From Achatina immaculata (Eukaryota > Mollusca > Gastropoda > Stylommatophora > Achatinidae): DNA of 64,000 nt. Each line of letters begins with the position of its first letter. The first letter of the stretch is position 1. Shown piece after piece: positions 10,662 through 22,830 of the stretch. Both the position numbers and the translations under genes were made by a program. The notes under the pieces are model-generated. The model had not been told where the DNA came from, did not search any database, and worked only from the letters and a program-made list of their open reading frames with translations. The stretch covers positions 51,478,596 to 51,542,595 of the forward strand of contig CM019693.1 of assembly GCA_009760885.1 (NCBI GenBank). Reading direction: 5' to 3'.

Positions 10662-11735
10662 AAGTCAAGTTTTATGTGTCAGTTATGAGAGCTCAGAAGG
10701 ATTCTCTCAACCAAAAGACATAACCAAGCTCAGACCTCATCTTAAACACCAACAAAACCAAAGTAAAGACAACTGACAACATGAAAATCAAGCCCAAAAT
10801 TACACTGGACCATCAAGAGCTTGAAAACAAATAAATCTGAATATCTAGGTTCAATCACCTCCACCAATGGTGACTGCACAGTGGAAATCAAAAGAAGAAC
10901 TGCAGCTGCATCACAGAAACTAGCACAAATGAAGAGTATGTGGCAAGGTACCAACAAGAAAACAACGTTATGTTTACTAAGCTTACATACTCCCAGTGGT
11001 AACATACAGATGTGAAACATGGAAACTTAACAAATCACTAGAAAAGAGAATAACAGCATTTGAAATGAAATGTTAAAGAAGGGCACTTAGGATATCATGG
11101 ACAGAACAAAAATCAAATAAAGAGATACTGATGGGATTAGGCGTCATAGAAAACTGCCTCATTAACAGCATAAAAATGAGAAAGCTGAGATACTTCGGCC
11201 ACATCAAGAGACACAACAGCTTGGAGAGGTTGGTCACAACAGCTTGGAGAGGTTGGTCACAACAGCTTGGAGAGGTTGGTCACAACAGCTTGGAGAGGTT
11301 GGACACAACAGCTTGGAGAGGTTGGTCACAACAGCTTGGAGAGGTTGGTCACAACAGCTTGGAGAGGTTGGACACAACAGCTTGGAGAGGTTGGTCACAA
11401 CAGCTTGGAGAGGTTGGACACAACAGCTTGGAGAGGTTGGACACAACAGCTTGGAGAGGTTGGTCACAACAGCTTGGAGAGGTTGGACACAACAGCTTGG
11501 AGAGGTTGGACACAACAGCTTGGAGAGGTTGGACACAACAGCTTGGAGAGGTTGGTCACAACAGCTTGGAGAGGTTGGTAAGGCATAGTGCCCGGCAAAA
11601 GAGAAGAGGGACGACCTCACCGCAGGTGGACTCGGGACATCATGAAAAGTCTGAATGTGTCTGCGCAAGACCAGCATTCAGGGAGGCTGTGAGAAAGACA
11701 ACATTTTGGAAAGGACATGTCACATGAATGAATAT
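10662..11735 (+). mobile_element. LINE F copy 2 with 23-bp array
   Basis: Same structure as copy 1, nearly identical over its whole length, with the array at 11213-11579. Its 3' end differs: 'ggacatgtcacatgaatgaa' replaces the usual AATG tail and leads into the extra segment at 11722-11900. Confidence 0.85.
11213..11579. repeat. 23-bp array 2, about 16 units
   Basis: It has the same number and same order of gtc/gac variant units as array 1, showing whole-unit duplication rather than independent growth. Confidence 0.95.
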
Positions 11736-12186
11736 CATAGTCTGTATAAAGAAAATGTCATAGATAACAGTCACATAATATGTAATGCAAAGTCATGTCA
11801 CAGTTAACATAAAGTTGCATCACTACTAAAACAAAGCCATGTTGCTCACAACTGAGAGGCCTACAGGAATGCTGTCAGGGAGGCAAAGTTCTGCAAGGGA
11901 CATGCAAATGAATGAATGAATGAAATGAATCTAGGCCTATCTGCCAAAATCTTGCCTAGTTCTGGAAACATTTCTGCTCTTCAATCACGCTCCGAGTTTT
12001 CTTTAATCTCTTCAATAATTACAAAATGACATCCTTTTATCACACGCTTAGATGTGAAAACAAAATCATTCACCTGAGACAGGTAAGCTGGTGACACGAA
12101 TATATAATTACACTTGGCCGAGACAGGTAAGCTGGTGACACGAATATATAATTACACTTCACACAAAAGTGGTCACCACTACATAC

Positions 12187-12388
12187 CCTAAATACAGGAC
12201 CTGGAGTTGATGAGACAAGACTGTCACTGTTGGTATCAAGACGGGCAGGTGTGCTCTCAATCTCACCCCATGTCATCAGAGGAGACTCAGCAACTCCAGG
12301 AGCTGGGGATGGTGTGTCCACAAAACCATAACCATTCCCCTGTGGGGAATGACCAATTGTATTTCTCTCCCATCATGACCAATTTTGC
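12187..12388 (-). pseudogene. ESS2: ESS2 exon 7, copy c, frameshifted
   Basis: This copy of exon 7 retains both splice sites but is 202 nt long. One base is missing where the other copies read 'gaccagattg' (here 'gaccaattg', near 12354), and there is a nearby a-to-c change. Used as an exon, it would shift the frame and lose the NGYGFVDTPSPAPG block onward. It is the only decayed copy among four. Confidence 0.85.
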
Positions 12389-12462
12389 CTGTTAGGAGAT
12401 AAGCAAAGACTTCATTCGCAAAAGCTGTAAGGGAAGTTTGTTGTGTAAAGCAAATCTGGAAG

Positions 12463-13535
12463 ACAGAAGTCAAGTTTTATGTGTCAGTTATGAGAGCTCA
12501 GAAGGATTCTCTCAACCAAAAGACATAACCAAGCTCAGACCTCATCTTAAACACCAACAAAACCAAAGTAAAGACAACTGACAACATGAAATCAAGCCCA
12601 AAATTACACTGGACCATCAAGCTTGAAAACAAATAAATCTGAATATCTAGGTTCAATCACCTCCACCAATGGTGACTGCCAGTGGAAATCAAAAGAAGAA
12701 CTGCAGCTGCATCACAGAAACTAGCACAAATGAAGAGTATGTGGCAAGGTACCAACAAGAAAACAACGTTATGTTTACTAAGCTTACATACTCCCAGTGG
12801 TAACATACAGATGTGAAACATGGAAACTTAACAAATCACTAGAAAAGAGAATAACAGCATTTGAAATGAAATGTTAAAGAAGGGCACTTAGGATATCATG
12901 GACAGAACAAAAAATCAAATAAAGAGATACTGATGGGATTAGGTGTCATAGAAAACTGCCTCATTAACAGCATAAAAATGAGAAAGCTGAGATACTTCGG
13001 CCACATCAAGAGACACAACAGCTTGGAGAGGTTGGTCACAACAGCTTGGAGAGGTTGGTCACAACAGCTTGGAGAGGTTGGTCACAACAGCTTGGAGAGG
13101 TTGGACACAACAGCTTGGAGAGGTTGGTCACAACAGCTTGGAGAGGTTGGTCACAACAGCTTGGAGAGGTTGGACACAACAGCTTGGAGAGGTTGGTCAC
13201 AACAGCTTGGAGAGGTTGGACACAACAGCTTGGAGAGGTTGGACACAACAGCTTGGAGAGGTTGGTCACAACAGCTTGGAGAGGTTGGACACAACAGCTT
13301 GGAGAGGTTGGTCACAACAGCTTGGAGAGGTTGGTCACAACAGCTTGGAGAGGTTGGTCACAACAGCTTGGAGAGGTTGGTAAGGCATAGTGCCCGGCAA
13401 AAGAGAAGAGGGACGACCTCACCGCAGGTGGACTCGGGACATCATGAAAAGTCTGAATGTGTCTGCGCAAGACCAGCATTCAGGGAGGCTGTGAGAAAGA
13501 CAACATTTTGGAAAGGACATGTCACATGAATGAAT
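12463..13535 (+). mobile_element. LINE F copy 3 with 23-bp array
   Basis: Similar to copies 1 and 2 with small deletions (e.g. the 'catcaagcttg' region near 12617 and 'gactgccag' near 12676). The array is at 13015-13382 and has about 16 units. Two of its gac units are gtc here, so it is one step diverged from arrays 1 and 2. Confidence 0.85.
13015..13382. repeat. 23-bp array 3, about 16 units
   Basis: Same unit count as arrays 1 and 2. The variant order is the same except near units 13-14, where gac has become gtc. Confidence 0.95.
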
Positions 13536-13556
13536 ATCATAGTCTGTATAAAGAAA

Positions 13557-15885
13557 ATCTGGAAGACAGAAGTCAAGTTTTATGTGTCAGTTATGAGAGC
13601 TCAGAAGGATTCTCTCAACCAAAAGACATAACCAAGCTCAGACCTCATCTTAAACACCAACAAAACCAAAGTAAAGACAACTGACAACATGAAAATCAAG
13701 CCCAAAATTACACTGGACCATCAAGAGCTTGAAAACAAATAAATCTGAATATCTAGGTTCAATCACCTCCACCAATGGTGACTGCACAGTGGAAATCAAA
13801 AGAAGAACTGCAGCTGCATCACAGAAACTAGCACAAATGAAGAGTATGTGGCAAGGTACCAACAAGAAAACAACGTTATGTTTACTAAGCTTACATACTC
13901 CCAGTGGTAACATACAGATGTGAAACATGGAAACTTAACAAATCACTAGAAAAGAGAATAACAGCATTTGAAATGAAATGTTAAAGAAGGGCACTTAGGA
14001 TATCATGGACAGAACAAAAAATCAAATAAAGAGATACTGATGGGATTAGGTGTCATAGAAAACTGCCTCATTAACAGCATAAAAATGAGAAAGCTGAGAT
14101 ACTTCGGCCACATCAAGAGACACAACAGCTTGGAGAGGTTGGTCACAACAGCTTGGAGAGGTTGGTCACAACAGCTTGGAGAGGTTGGACACAACAGCTT
14201 GGAGAGGTTGGTCACAACAGCTTGGAGAGGTTGGTCACAACAGCTTGGAGAGGTTGGTCACAACAGCTTGGAGAGGTTGGTCACAACAGCTTGGAGAGGT
14301 TGGTCACAACAGCTTGGAGAGGTTGGTCACAACAGCTTGGAGAGGTTGGTCACAACAGCTTGGAGAGGTTGGTCACAACAGCTTGGAGAGGTTGGTCACA
14401 ACAGCTTGGAGAGGTTGGTCACAACAGCTTGGAGAGGTTGGTCACAACAGCTTGGAGAGGTTGGTCACAACAGCTTGGAGAGGTTGGTCACAACAGCTTG
14501 GAGAGGTTGGTCACAACAGCTTGGAGAGGTTGGTCACAACAGCTTGGAGAGGTTGGTCACAACAGCTTGGAGAGGTTGGTCACAACAGCTTGGAGAGGTT
14601 GGTCACAACAGCTTGGAGAGGTTGGTCACAACAGCTTGGAGAGGTTGGTCACAACAGCTTGGAGAGGTTGGTCACAACAGCTTGGAGAGGTTGGTCACAA
14701 CAGCTTGGAGAGGTTGGTCACAACAGCTTGGAGAGGTTGGTCACAACAGCTTGGAGAGGTTGGTCACAACAGCTTGGAGAGGTTGGTCACAACAGCTTGG
14801 AGAGGTTGGTCACAACAGCTTGGAGAGGTTGGTCACAACAGCTTGGAGAGGTTGGTCACAACAGCTTGGAGAGGTTGGTCACAACAGCTTGGAGAGGTTG
14901 GTCACAACAGCTTGGAGAGGTTGGTCACAACAGCTTGGAGAGGTTGGTCACAACAGCTTGGAGAGGTTGGTCACAACAGCTTGGAGAGGTTGGTCACAAC
15001 AGCTTGGAGAGGTTGGTCACAACAGCTTGGAGAGGTTGGTCACAACAGCTTGGAGAGGTTGGTCACAACAGCTTGGAGAGGTTGGTCACAACAGCTTGGA
15101 GAGGTTGGTCACAACAGCTTGGAGAGGTTGGTCACAACAGCTTGGAGAGGTTGGTCACAACAGCTTGGAGAGGTTGGTCACAACAGCTTGGAGAGGTTGG
15201 TCACAACAGCTTGGAGAGGTTGGTCACAACAGCTTGGAGAGGTTGGTCACAACAGCTTGGAGAGGTTGGTCACAACAGCTTGGAGAGGTTGGTCACAACA
15301 GCTTGGAGAGGTTGGTCACAACAGCTTGGAGAGGTTGGTCACAACAGCTTGGAGAGGTTGGTCACAACAGCTTGGAGAGGTTGGTCACAACAGCTTGGAG
15401 AGGTTGGTCACAACAGCTTGGAGAGGTTGGTCACAACAGCTTGGAGAGGTTGGTCACAACAGCTTGGAGAGGTTGGTCACAACAGCTTGGAGAGGTTGGT
15501 CACAACAGCTTGGAGAGGTTGGTCACAACAGCTTGGAGAGGTTGGTCACAACAGCTTGGAGAGGTTGGTCACAACAGCTTGGAGAGGTTGGTCACAACAG
15601 CTTGGAGAGGTTGGTCACAACAGCTTGGAGAGGTTGGTCACAACAGCTTGGAGAGGTTGGTCACAACAGCTTGGAGAGGTTGGTCACAACAGCTTGGAGA
15701 GGTTGGTCACAACAGCTTGGAGAGGTTGGTCACAACAGCTTGGAGAGGTTGGTCACAACAGCTTGGAGAGGTTGGTCACAACAGCTTGGAGAGGTTGGTC
15801 ACAACAGCTTGGAGAGGTTGGTCACAACAGCTTGGAGAGGTTGGTCACAACAGCTTGGAAGGGACATGCAAATGAATGAATGAAT
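13557..15885 (+). mobile_element. LINE F copy 4 with expanded 23-bp array
   Basis: This copy begins at 'ctggaagacagaagtcaag' without the preceding ESS2 exon 7. Its array runs 14121-15862 and it ends directly in the AATG tail without the distal C-terminal codons found in copies 1-3, so expansion replaced the end of the element. Confidence 0.85.
14121..15862. repeat. 23-bp array 4, about 76 units, homogenised
   Basis: After one gac unit near 14190, the remaining units are essentially uniform gtc units. Forward open frames of 567-611 codons cross it, each with a 23-residue period (HNSLERLVTTAWRGW then SQQLGEVG). They are by-products of a stop-free unit. Confidence 0.97.
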
Positions 15886-16148
15886 GAAATGAATCTAGGC
15901 CTATCTGCCAAAATCTTGCCTAGTTCTGGAAACATTTCTGCTCTTCAATCACGCTCCGAGTTTTCTTTAATCTCTTCAATAATTACAAAATGACATCCTT
16001 TTATCACACGCTTAGATGTGAAAACAAATCATTCACCTGAGACAGGTAAGCTGGTGACACGAAATATAATTACACTTGGCCGAGACAGGTAAGCTGGTGA
16101 CACGAATATATAATTACACTTCACACAAAAGTGGTCACCACTACATAC

Positions 16149-16351
16149 CCTAAATACAGGACCTGGAGTTGATGAGACAAGACTGTCACTGTTGGTATCA
16201 AGACGGGCAGGTGTGCTCTCAATCTCACCCCATGTCATCAGAGGAGACTCAGCAACTCCAGGAGCTGGGGATGGTGTGTCCACAAAACCATAACCATTCA
16301 CCTGTGGGGAATGACCAGATTGTATTTCTCTCCCATCATGACCAATTTTGC
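16149..16351 (-). CDS. ESS2: ESS2 exon 7, copy d (first reached from exon 6)
   Basis: Intact 203-nt copy with the same acceptor and donor as copies a and b. It is the exon 7 copy closest to exon 6, so it is the default splice partner. It encodes the same core (GKIGHDGRE to TPGPVFR). Splicing from exon 6 (ending CAG G) completes a Gly codon and gives NQGKIGHDG, matching human HKQGKVGPDG. Just beyond its acceptor, 'cgcaaagctg' lacks one base seen in the other copies. Confidence 0.9.
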
Positions 16352-16417
16352 CTGTTAGGAGATAAGCAAAGACTTCATTCGCAAAGCTGTAAGGGAAGTT
16401 TGTTGTGTAAAGCAAAT

Positions 16418-18290
16418 CTGGAAGACAGAAGTCAAGTTTTATGTGTCAGTTATGAGAGCTCAGAAGGATTCTCTCAACCAAAAGACATAACCAAGCTCAG
16501 ACCTCTTAAACACCAACAAAACCAAAGTAAAGACAACTGACAACATGAAAATCAAGCCCAAAATTACACTGGACCATCAAGAGCTTGAAACAAATAAATC
16601 TGAATATCTAGGTTCAATCACCTCCACCAATGGTGACTGCACAGTGGAAATCAAAAGAAGAACTGCAGCTGCATCACAGAAACTAGCACAAATGAAGAGT
16701 ATGTGGCAAGGTACCAACAAGAACAACGTTAGTTTACTAAGCTTACATACTCCCAGTGGTAACATACAGATGTGAAACATGGAAACTTAACAAATCACTA
16801 GAAAAGAGAATAACAGCATTTGAAATGAAATGTTAAGAAGGGCACTTAGGATATCATGGACAGAACAAAAAATCAAATAAAGAGATACTGATGGGATTAG
16901 GTGTCATAGAAAACTGCCTCATTAACAGCATAAAAATGAGAAAGCTGAGATACTTCGGCCACATCAAGAGACACAACAGCTTGGAGAGGTTGGTCACAAC
17001 AGCTTGGAGAGGTTGGTCACAACAGCTTGGAGAGGTTGGTCACAACAGCTTGGAGAGGTTGGTCACAACAGCTTGGAGAGGTTGGTCACAACAGCTTGGA
17101 GAGGTTGGTCACAACAGCTTGGAGAGGTTGGTCACAACAGCTTGGAGAGGTTGGTCACAACAGCTTGGAGAGGTTGGTCACAACAGCTTGGAGAGGTTGG
17201 TCACAACAGCTTGGAGAGGTTGGTCACAACAGCTTGGAGAGGTTGGTCACAACAGCTTGGAGAGGTTGGTCACAACAGCTTGGAGAGGTTGGTCACAACA
17301 GCTTGGAGAGGTTGGTCACAACAGCTTGGAGAGGTTGGTCACAACAGCTTGGAGAGGTTGGTCACAACAGCTTGGAGAGGTTGGTCACAACAGCTTGGAG
17401 AGGTTGGTCACAACAGCTTGGAGAGGTTGGTCACAACAGCTTGGAGAGGTTGGTCACAACAGCTTGGAGAGGTTGGTCACAACAGCTTGGAGAGGTTGGT
17501 CACAACAGCTTGGAGAGGTTGGTCACAACAGCTTGGAGAGGTTGGTCACAACAGCTTGGAGAGGTTGGTCACAACAGCTTGGAGAGGTTGGTCACAACAG
17601 CTTGGAGAGGTTGGTCACAACAGCTTGGAGAGGTTGGTCACAACAGCTTGGAGAGGTTGGTCACAACAGCTTGGAGAGGTTGGTCACAACAGCTTGGAGA
17701 GGTTGGTCACAACAGCTTGGAGAGGTTGGTCACAACAGCTTGGAGAGGTTGGTCACAACAGCTTGGAGAGGTTGGTCACAACAGCTTGGAGAGGTTGGTC
17801 ACAACAGCTTGGAGAGGTTGGTCACAACAGCTTGGAGAGGTTGGTCACAACAGCTTGGAGAGGTTGGTCACAACAGCTTGGAGAGGTTGGTCACAACAGC
17901 TTGGAGAGGTTGGTCACAACAGCTTGGAGAGGTTGGTCACAACAGCTTGGAGAGGTTGGTCACAACAGCTTGGAGAGGTTGGTCACAACAGCTTGGAGAG
18001 GTTGGTCACAACAGCTTGGAGAGGTTGGTCACAACAGCTTGGAGAGGTTGGTCACAACAGCTTGGAGAGGTTGGTCACAACAGCTTGGAGAGGTTGGTCA
18101 CAACAGCTTGGAGAGGTTGGTCACAACAGCTTGGAGAGGTTGGTCACAACAGCTTGGAGAGGTTGGTCACAACAGCTTGGAGAGGTTGGTCACAACAGCT
18201 TGGAGAGGTTGGTCACAACAGCTTGGAGAGGTTGGTCACAACAGCTTGGAGAGGTTGGTCACAACAGCTTGGAGAGGTTGGTCACAAAGA
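16418..18290 (+). mobile_element. LINE F copy 5, 3' end lost to arrays
   Basis: Same LINE F sequence with several one-base deletions (e.g. 'gagcttgaaacaaataaatc' near 16583). The array runs 16975-18288 and then jumps directly into the 56-bp array, with no AATG tail. The end of the element is therefore missing. Confidence 0.85.
16975..18288. repeat. 23-bp array 5, about 57 units, homogenised
   Basis: All units are the gtc form. The last complete unit is fused at 18287 to 'acaaagattaggtactatgg', the start of the 56-bp array. Confidence 0.97.
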
Positions 18291-20605
18291 TTAGGTACTA
18301 TGGCATGTAGTAACCAAGGATGGGAGGCATGAGATGGAGACAAAGATTAGGTACTATGGCATGTAGTAACCAAGGATGGGAGGCATGAGACAGAGACAAA
18401 GATTAGGTACTAGTGCATGTAGTAACAAAGGATGGGAGGCATGAGATGGAGACAAAGATTAGGTACTATGGCATGTAGTAACAAGGATGGGAGGCATGAG
18501 ACAGAAACAAAGACTAGGTACTAGTGCATGTAGTAACCAAGGATGGGAGGCATGAGATGGAGACAAAGAGAAGACTAGGCACTAGGGCATGTAGTAACAA
18601 AGGATGGGAGGCATGAGATGGAGACAAAGAGAAGACTAGGCACTAGGGCATGTAGTAACAAAGGATGGGAGGCATGAGATGGAGACAAAGACTAGGTACT
18701 ATGGCATGTAGTAACCAAGGATGGGAGGCATGAGATGGAGACAAAGATTAGGTACTATGGCATGTAGTAACCAAGGATGGGAGGCATGAGATGGAGACAA
18801 AGATTAGGTACTAGTGCATGTAGTAACCAAGGATGGGAGGCATGAGACAGAAACAAAGACTAGGTACTAGTGCATGTAGTAACCAAGGATGGGAGGCATG
18901 AGATGGAGACAAAGATTAGGTACTATGGCATGTAGTAACCAAGGATGGGAGGCATGAGACAGAAACAAAGACTAGGTACTAGTGCATGTAGTAACCAAGG
19001 ATGGGAGGCATGAGATGGAGACAAAGAGAAGACTAGGCACTAGGGCATGTAGTAACAAAGGATGGGAGGCATGAGATGGAGACAAAGAGAAGACTAGGCA
19101 CTAGGGCATGTAGTAACAAAGGATGGGAGGCATGAGATGGAGACAAAGACTAGGTACTATGGCATGTAGTAACCAAGGATGGGAGGCATGAGATGGAGAC
19201 AAAGAGAAGACTAGGCACTAGGGCATGTAGTAACCAAGGATGGGAGGCATGATGGAGACAAAGACTAGGTTCTATGGCATGTAGTAAAAGGATGGGAGGC
19301 ATGAGACAGAACAAAGACTAGGTACTAGTTCATGTAGTAACAAAGGATGGGAGGCATGAGATGGAGACAAAGATTAGGTACTAGTTCATATAGAAACAAA
19401 GGATGGGAGGCATGAGATGGAGACAAAGACTAGGTACTAGTTCATGTAGTAACAAAGGATGGGAGGCATGAGACAGAGACAAAGATTAGGTACTAGTTCA
19501 TGTAGTAACAAAGGATGGGAGGCATGAGACAGAGACAAAGATTAGGTACTAGTTCATGTAGTAACAAAGGATGGGAGGCATGAGACAGAGACAAAGATTA
19601 GGTACTATGGCATGTAGTAACAAGGATGGGAGGCATGAGACAGAACAAAGACTAGGTACTAGTCATGTAGTAACCAAGGATTGGAGGCATGAGACAGAAC
19701 AAAGACTAGGTTCTATGGCATGTAGTAACCAAGAATGGGAGGCATGAGACAGAAACAAAGATTAGGTACTATCATGTAGTAACAAGGATGGGAGGCATGA
19801 GACAGAGATTAGGTACTAGTCATGTAGTAACCAAGGATGAGAGGCATGAGACAGAGATTAGGTACTAGTTCATGTAGTAACAAGGATGGGAGGCATGATG
19901 GAGACAAAGAGAAGACTAGGCACTAGGCATGTAGTAACCAAGGATGAGAGGCATGAGACAGAACAAAGACTAGGTTCTATGGCATGTAGTAACCAAGGAT
20001 GGAGGCATGAGACAGAGATTAGGTACTAGTTCATGTAGTAACCAAGAATGGGAGGCATGAGACAGAAACAAAGACTAGGTTCTATGGCATGTAGTAACAA
20101 AGGATGGGAGGCATGAGACAGAACAAAGACTAGGTACTATGGCATGTAGTAACCAAGAATGGGAGGCATGAGACAGAAACAAAGATTAGGTACTATCATG
20201 TAGTAACAAAGGATGGGAAGCATGAGATGGAGACAAAGACTAGGTTCTATGGCATGTAGTAACCAAGGATTGGAGGCATGAGACAGAGATTAGGTACTAT
20301 GCATGTAGTAACCAAGGATTGGAGGCATGAGATGGAACAAAGACTAGGTACTAGTTCATGTAGTAACCAAGGATTGGAGGCATGAGATGGAGACAAAGAC
20401 TAGGTACTATGGCATGTAGTAACCAAGAATGGGAGGCATGAGATGGAGACAAAGACTAGGTACTATGGCATGTAGTAACAAGAATGGGAGGCATGAGATG
20501 GAGACAAAGACTAGGTACTATGGCATGTAGTAACCAAGAATGGGAGGCATGAGATGGAGACAAAGAGAAGACTAGGCACTAGGGCATGTAGTAACCAAGG
20601 ATGGG
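18287..20605. repeat. 56-bp minisatellite, about 41 units
   Basis: The consensus unit runs 'acaaagattaggtactatgg', 'catgtagtaaccaagg', 'atgggaggcatgagatggag'. Units vary from about 45 to 62 bp, with an inserted 'agaag' in some and losses of 'acaaag' in others; the variants are more mixed between 19250 and 20400. It ends where 'gaggcgtcggagacaaaaag' leads into LINE G. Part of the unit resembles that LINE G sequence, so it too may have grown from LINE DNA. Confidence 0.93.
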
Positions 20606-21030
20606 AGGCGTCGGAGACAAAAAGAATTCTTGGAGTGGCAAGACACACACCGAGCACCATGAAGACAATAATGTTATACAAGAATCTATTCACAAAAACA
20701 GATATATAAAATGCAATATCTACTCTGTACTCTGCTACACGGAGGTGAAGGCTGAAGAGAACGATAAATGCAGCAGAAATATCAGTCGACAAGCGCAACA
20801 TGAACTTATAAAAAAATGTGCATCAAGAAAACAAAATATTTTGGCCACATCAAAAGATACAATGATATACTGAAGGCCAGACCAGAAGAAATATGGAGGG
20901 AAAAGAAGCGAGAGGTAGACAGCAATGTACACTTGTAGATGGGAAGATTACAAATGAGAGAGGACAGTATACTGGCTGACTGCACCAACAAGGCCAGGGA
21001 GCAAGGAAAGTGAAGACGGCATGCAATGAA
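20606..21030 (+). mobile_element. LINE G C-terminal fragment, copy A
   Basis: On the plus strand, KRILGVARHTPSTM at about 20628 is followed, with stops and frame changes, by KKTKYFGHIKRYNDILKARP near 20820-20880, the conserved C-terminal tail found in RTE-like LINEs. It is too short and broken to be active. An almost identical copy lies at 22831-23255. Confidence 0.7.
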
Positions 21031-21186
21031 ATCATATCACAGCTATTACACAGCTCAAAACTAATTCTCTGTTACAATCAACAATTGATCACTGTCCAGA
21101 AATAGAAACATTTTATGCTGCATTATCAACATTCAAAAGTGACGGCCAACAAGTGATAATTGTTAAAGAAAGACAAAACATGTTAC

Positions 21187-21345
21187 CCTGGTTAATCAAA
21201 GCTCTGAAAGATGCTGCTTTCTGCATTGCTTCCTTGCTCTTGGAATTGTTAAAAGGGTTGTACTGGAATCTGGTATTTTCATGAATAATTTCCCTTGGTT
21301 TGTATTTCTGCTGCTCAATTAGCTCTTTGGCACTTAGGTCAACAC
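21187..21345 (-). CDS. ESS2: ESS2 exon 6, downstream copy
   Basis: Acceptor (ttttcag) at 21346-21347 and donor (CAGG|gtaac) at 21186 on the minus strand bound 159 nt, phase 1 to phase 1. It encodes VDLSAKELIEQQK, IIHENTRFQYNPF and ASFRALINQG, matching human ESS2 VPDEEQL, VVHKNTRFLRDPF and NAQHKQG in order. It is identical to the copy at 23412-23570. As 159 is a multiple of 3 with equal phases, splicing in both copies would add 53 residues without a frameshift. Confidence 0.9.
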
Positions 21346-21559
21346 CTGAAAATCCATTTTGACCAGGTTATAGTTAGTGCAGCTTTTTTTCTGTTTATCA
21401 GGAAAGATCTTTGTGGAGATTACCTACACAAATTAGAAATTATGGTTTATAACCTCAGTATTTCCCACACAGAATGTCAGTGTTTTAAATATCATTTATT
21501 TTTAAAACAAAAAAAAAATGTTCCTGCATGACACTTCACTATCAGCAGCTGAGGGTCTT
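21346..21559. other. intron of ESS2 upstream of exon 6 (downstream copy)
   Basis: Unique-looking sequence with a poly-A run near 21512. It separates exon 6 from the 51/23-bp array and holds no recognised gene. It is duplicated at 23571-23785. Confidence 0.6.
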
Positions 21560-22482
21560 TTTCCATCAGAACTGAAGTTGTATTTCTCTAGTAACAAACT
21601 GACAGCTGTATGTACACACATCTATAATTTAACTCCAACACAAACATAACAGAAATCACTTTCAGCAAACAATAAACTGACAGTCCTTCTTCTGACAACA
21701 AACTGACAGTCCTTCTTCTGACAACAAACTGACAGTCCTTCTTCTGACAACAAACTGACAGTCCTTCTGACAACAAACTGACAGTCCTTCTGACAACAAA
21801 CTGACAGTCATTTTTCCATTGGAACTGAAGTTGTATTTCTCTAGTAACAAGCTGAAAGTCCCTCTTCTGTCAGAACTGAAGTTGTATTTCTCTAGTAACA
21901 AACTGACAGTCCTTCTGACAACAAACTGACAGTCATTTTTCCATTGGAACTGAAGTTGTATTTCTCTAGTAACAAACTGACAGTCCTTCTTCTGTCAGAA
22001 CTGAAGTTGTATTTCTCTAGTAACAAACTGACAGTCCTTCTTCTGACAACAAACTGACAGTCCTTCTGACAACAAACTGACAGTATCTTTTCCATCAGAA
22101 CTGAAGTTGTATTTCTCTAGTAACAAAGTGACAGTCCATCTTCTGTCAGAACTGAAGTTGTATTTCTCTAGTAACAAACTGACAGTCCATCTTCTGTCAG
22201 AACTGAAGTTGTATTTCTCTAGTAACAAAGTGACAGTCCATCTTCTGTCAGAACTGAAGTTGTATTTCTCTAGTAACAAACTGACAGTCCTTCTGACAAC
22301 AAACTGACAGTCCATCTTCTGTCAGAACTGAAGTTGTATTTCTCTAGTAACAAAGTGACAGTCCATCTTCTGTCAGAACTGAAGTTGTATTTCTCTAGTA
22401 ACAAACTGACAGTCCTTCTGACAACAAACTGACAGTCCTTCTTCTGACAACAAACTGACAGTCCTTCTGACAACAAACTGAA
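21560..22482. repeat. 51-bp / 23-26-bp composite minisatellite, copy A
   Basis: Two unit types alternate. The 51-bp type reads 'gacagtccatcttctgtcag', 'aactgaagttgtatttctct', 'agtaacaaact'. The short type (23 or 26 bp) reads 'gacagtccttctgacaacaa' plus 'act'. A 75-bp piece of ordinary ESS2 intron sequence (21601-21675) lies near its start and recurs at 23827-23900 and 24808-24882. Confidence 0.93.
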
Positions 22483-22830
22483 GGATGGGAGGCATGAGAT
22501 GGAGACAAAGATTAGGTACTATGGCATGTAGTAACAAAGGATGGGAGGCATGAGATGGAGACAAAGATTAGGTACTAGTGCATGTAGTAACCAAGGATGG
22601 GAGGCATGAGATGGAGACAAAGACTAGGTACTATGGCATGTAGTAACCAAGGATGGGAGGCATGAGATGGAGACAAAGACTAGGTACTATGGCATGTAGT
22701 AACCAAGAATGGGAGGCATGAGATGGAGACAAAGACTAGGTACTATGGCATGTAGTAACCAAGAATGGGAGGCATGAGATGGAGACAAAGAGAAGACTAG
22801 GCACTAGGGCATGTAGTAACCAAGGATGGG
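22483..22830. repeat. 56-bp minisatellite, second block (about 6 units)
   Basis: Same unit as 18287-20605, re-entered at the duplication junction. It leads into LINE G copy B. Confidence 0.93.

Larger units (their letters stand above)
8470..18290. repeat. 1.6-2.3 kb tandem macro-repeat: ESS2 exon 7 plus LINE F, five units
   Basis: Unit starts at about 8474, 10095, 11899, 13557 and 15865 are marked by the AATG tail and 'aatctaggcctatctgcc', except for the fourth. The first two units are 1621 bp apart and almost identical. Each full unit contains ESS2 exon 7 with its splice sites (minus strand), followed on the plus strand by a LINE F copy ending in a 23-bp array. The fourth unit (13557-15864) lacks the exon-7 half: 'agaaaat' at 13552 joins directly to 'ctggaagacagaag'. 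The third unit has an extra segment of about 180 bp at 11722-11900. The order fits successive unequal exchanges. Confidence 0.92.

Noticed and set aside
14040..18332. Open frames of 427-611 codons with a perfect 23-residue repeat in three frames
   Set aside because: The 23-bp unit has no stop in any forward frame, so all frames stay open by construction. They begin in LINE F tail sequence, and the real LINE frame is broken upstream.
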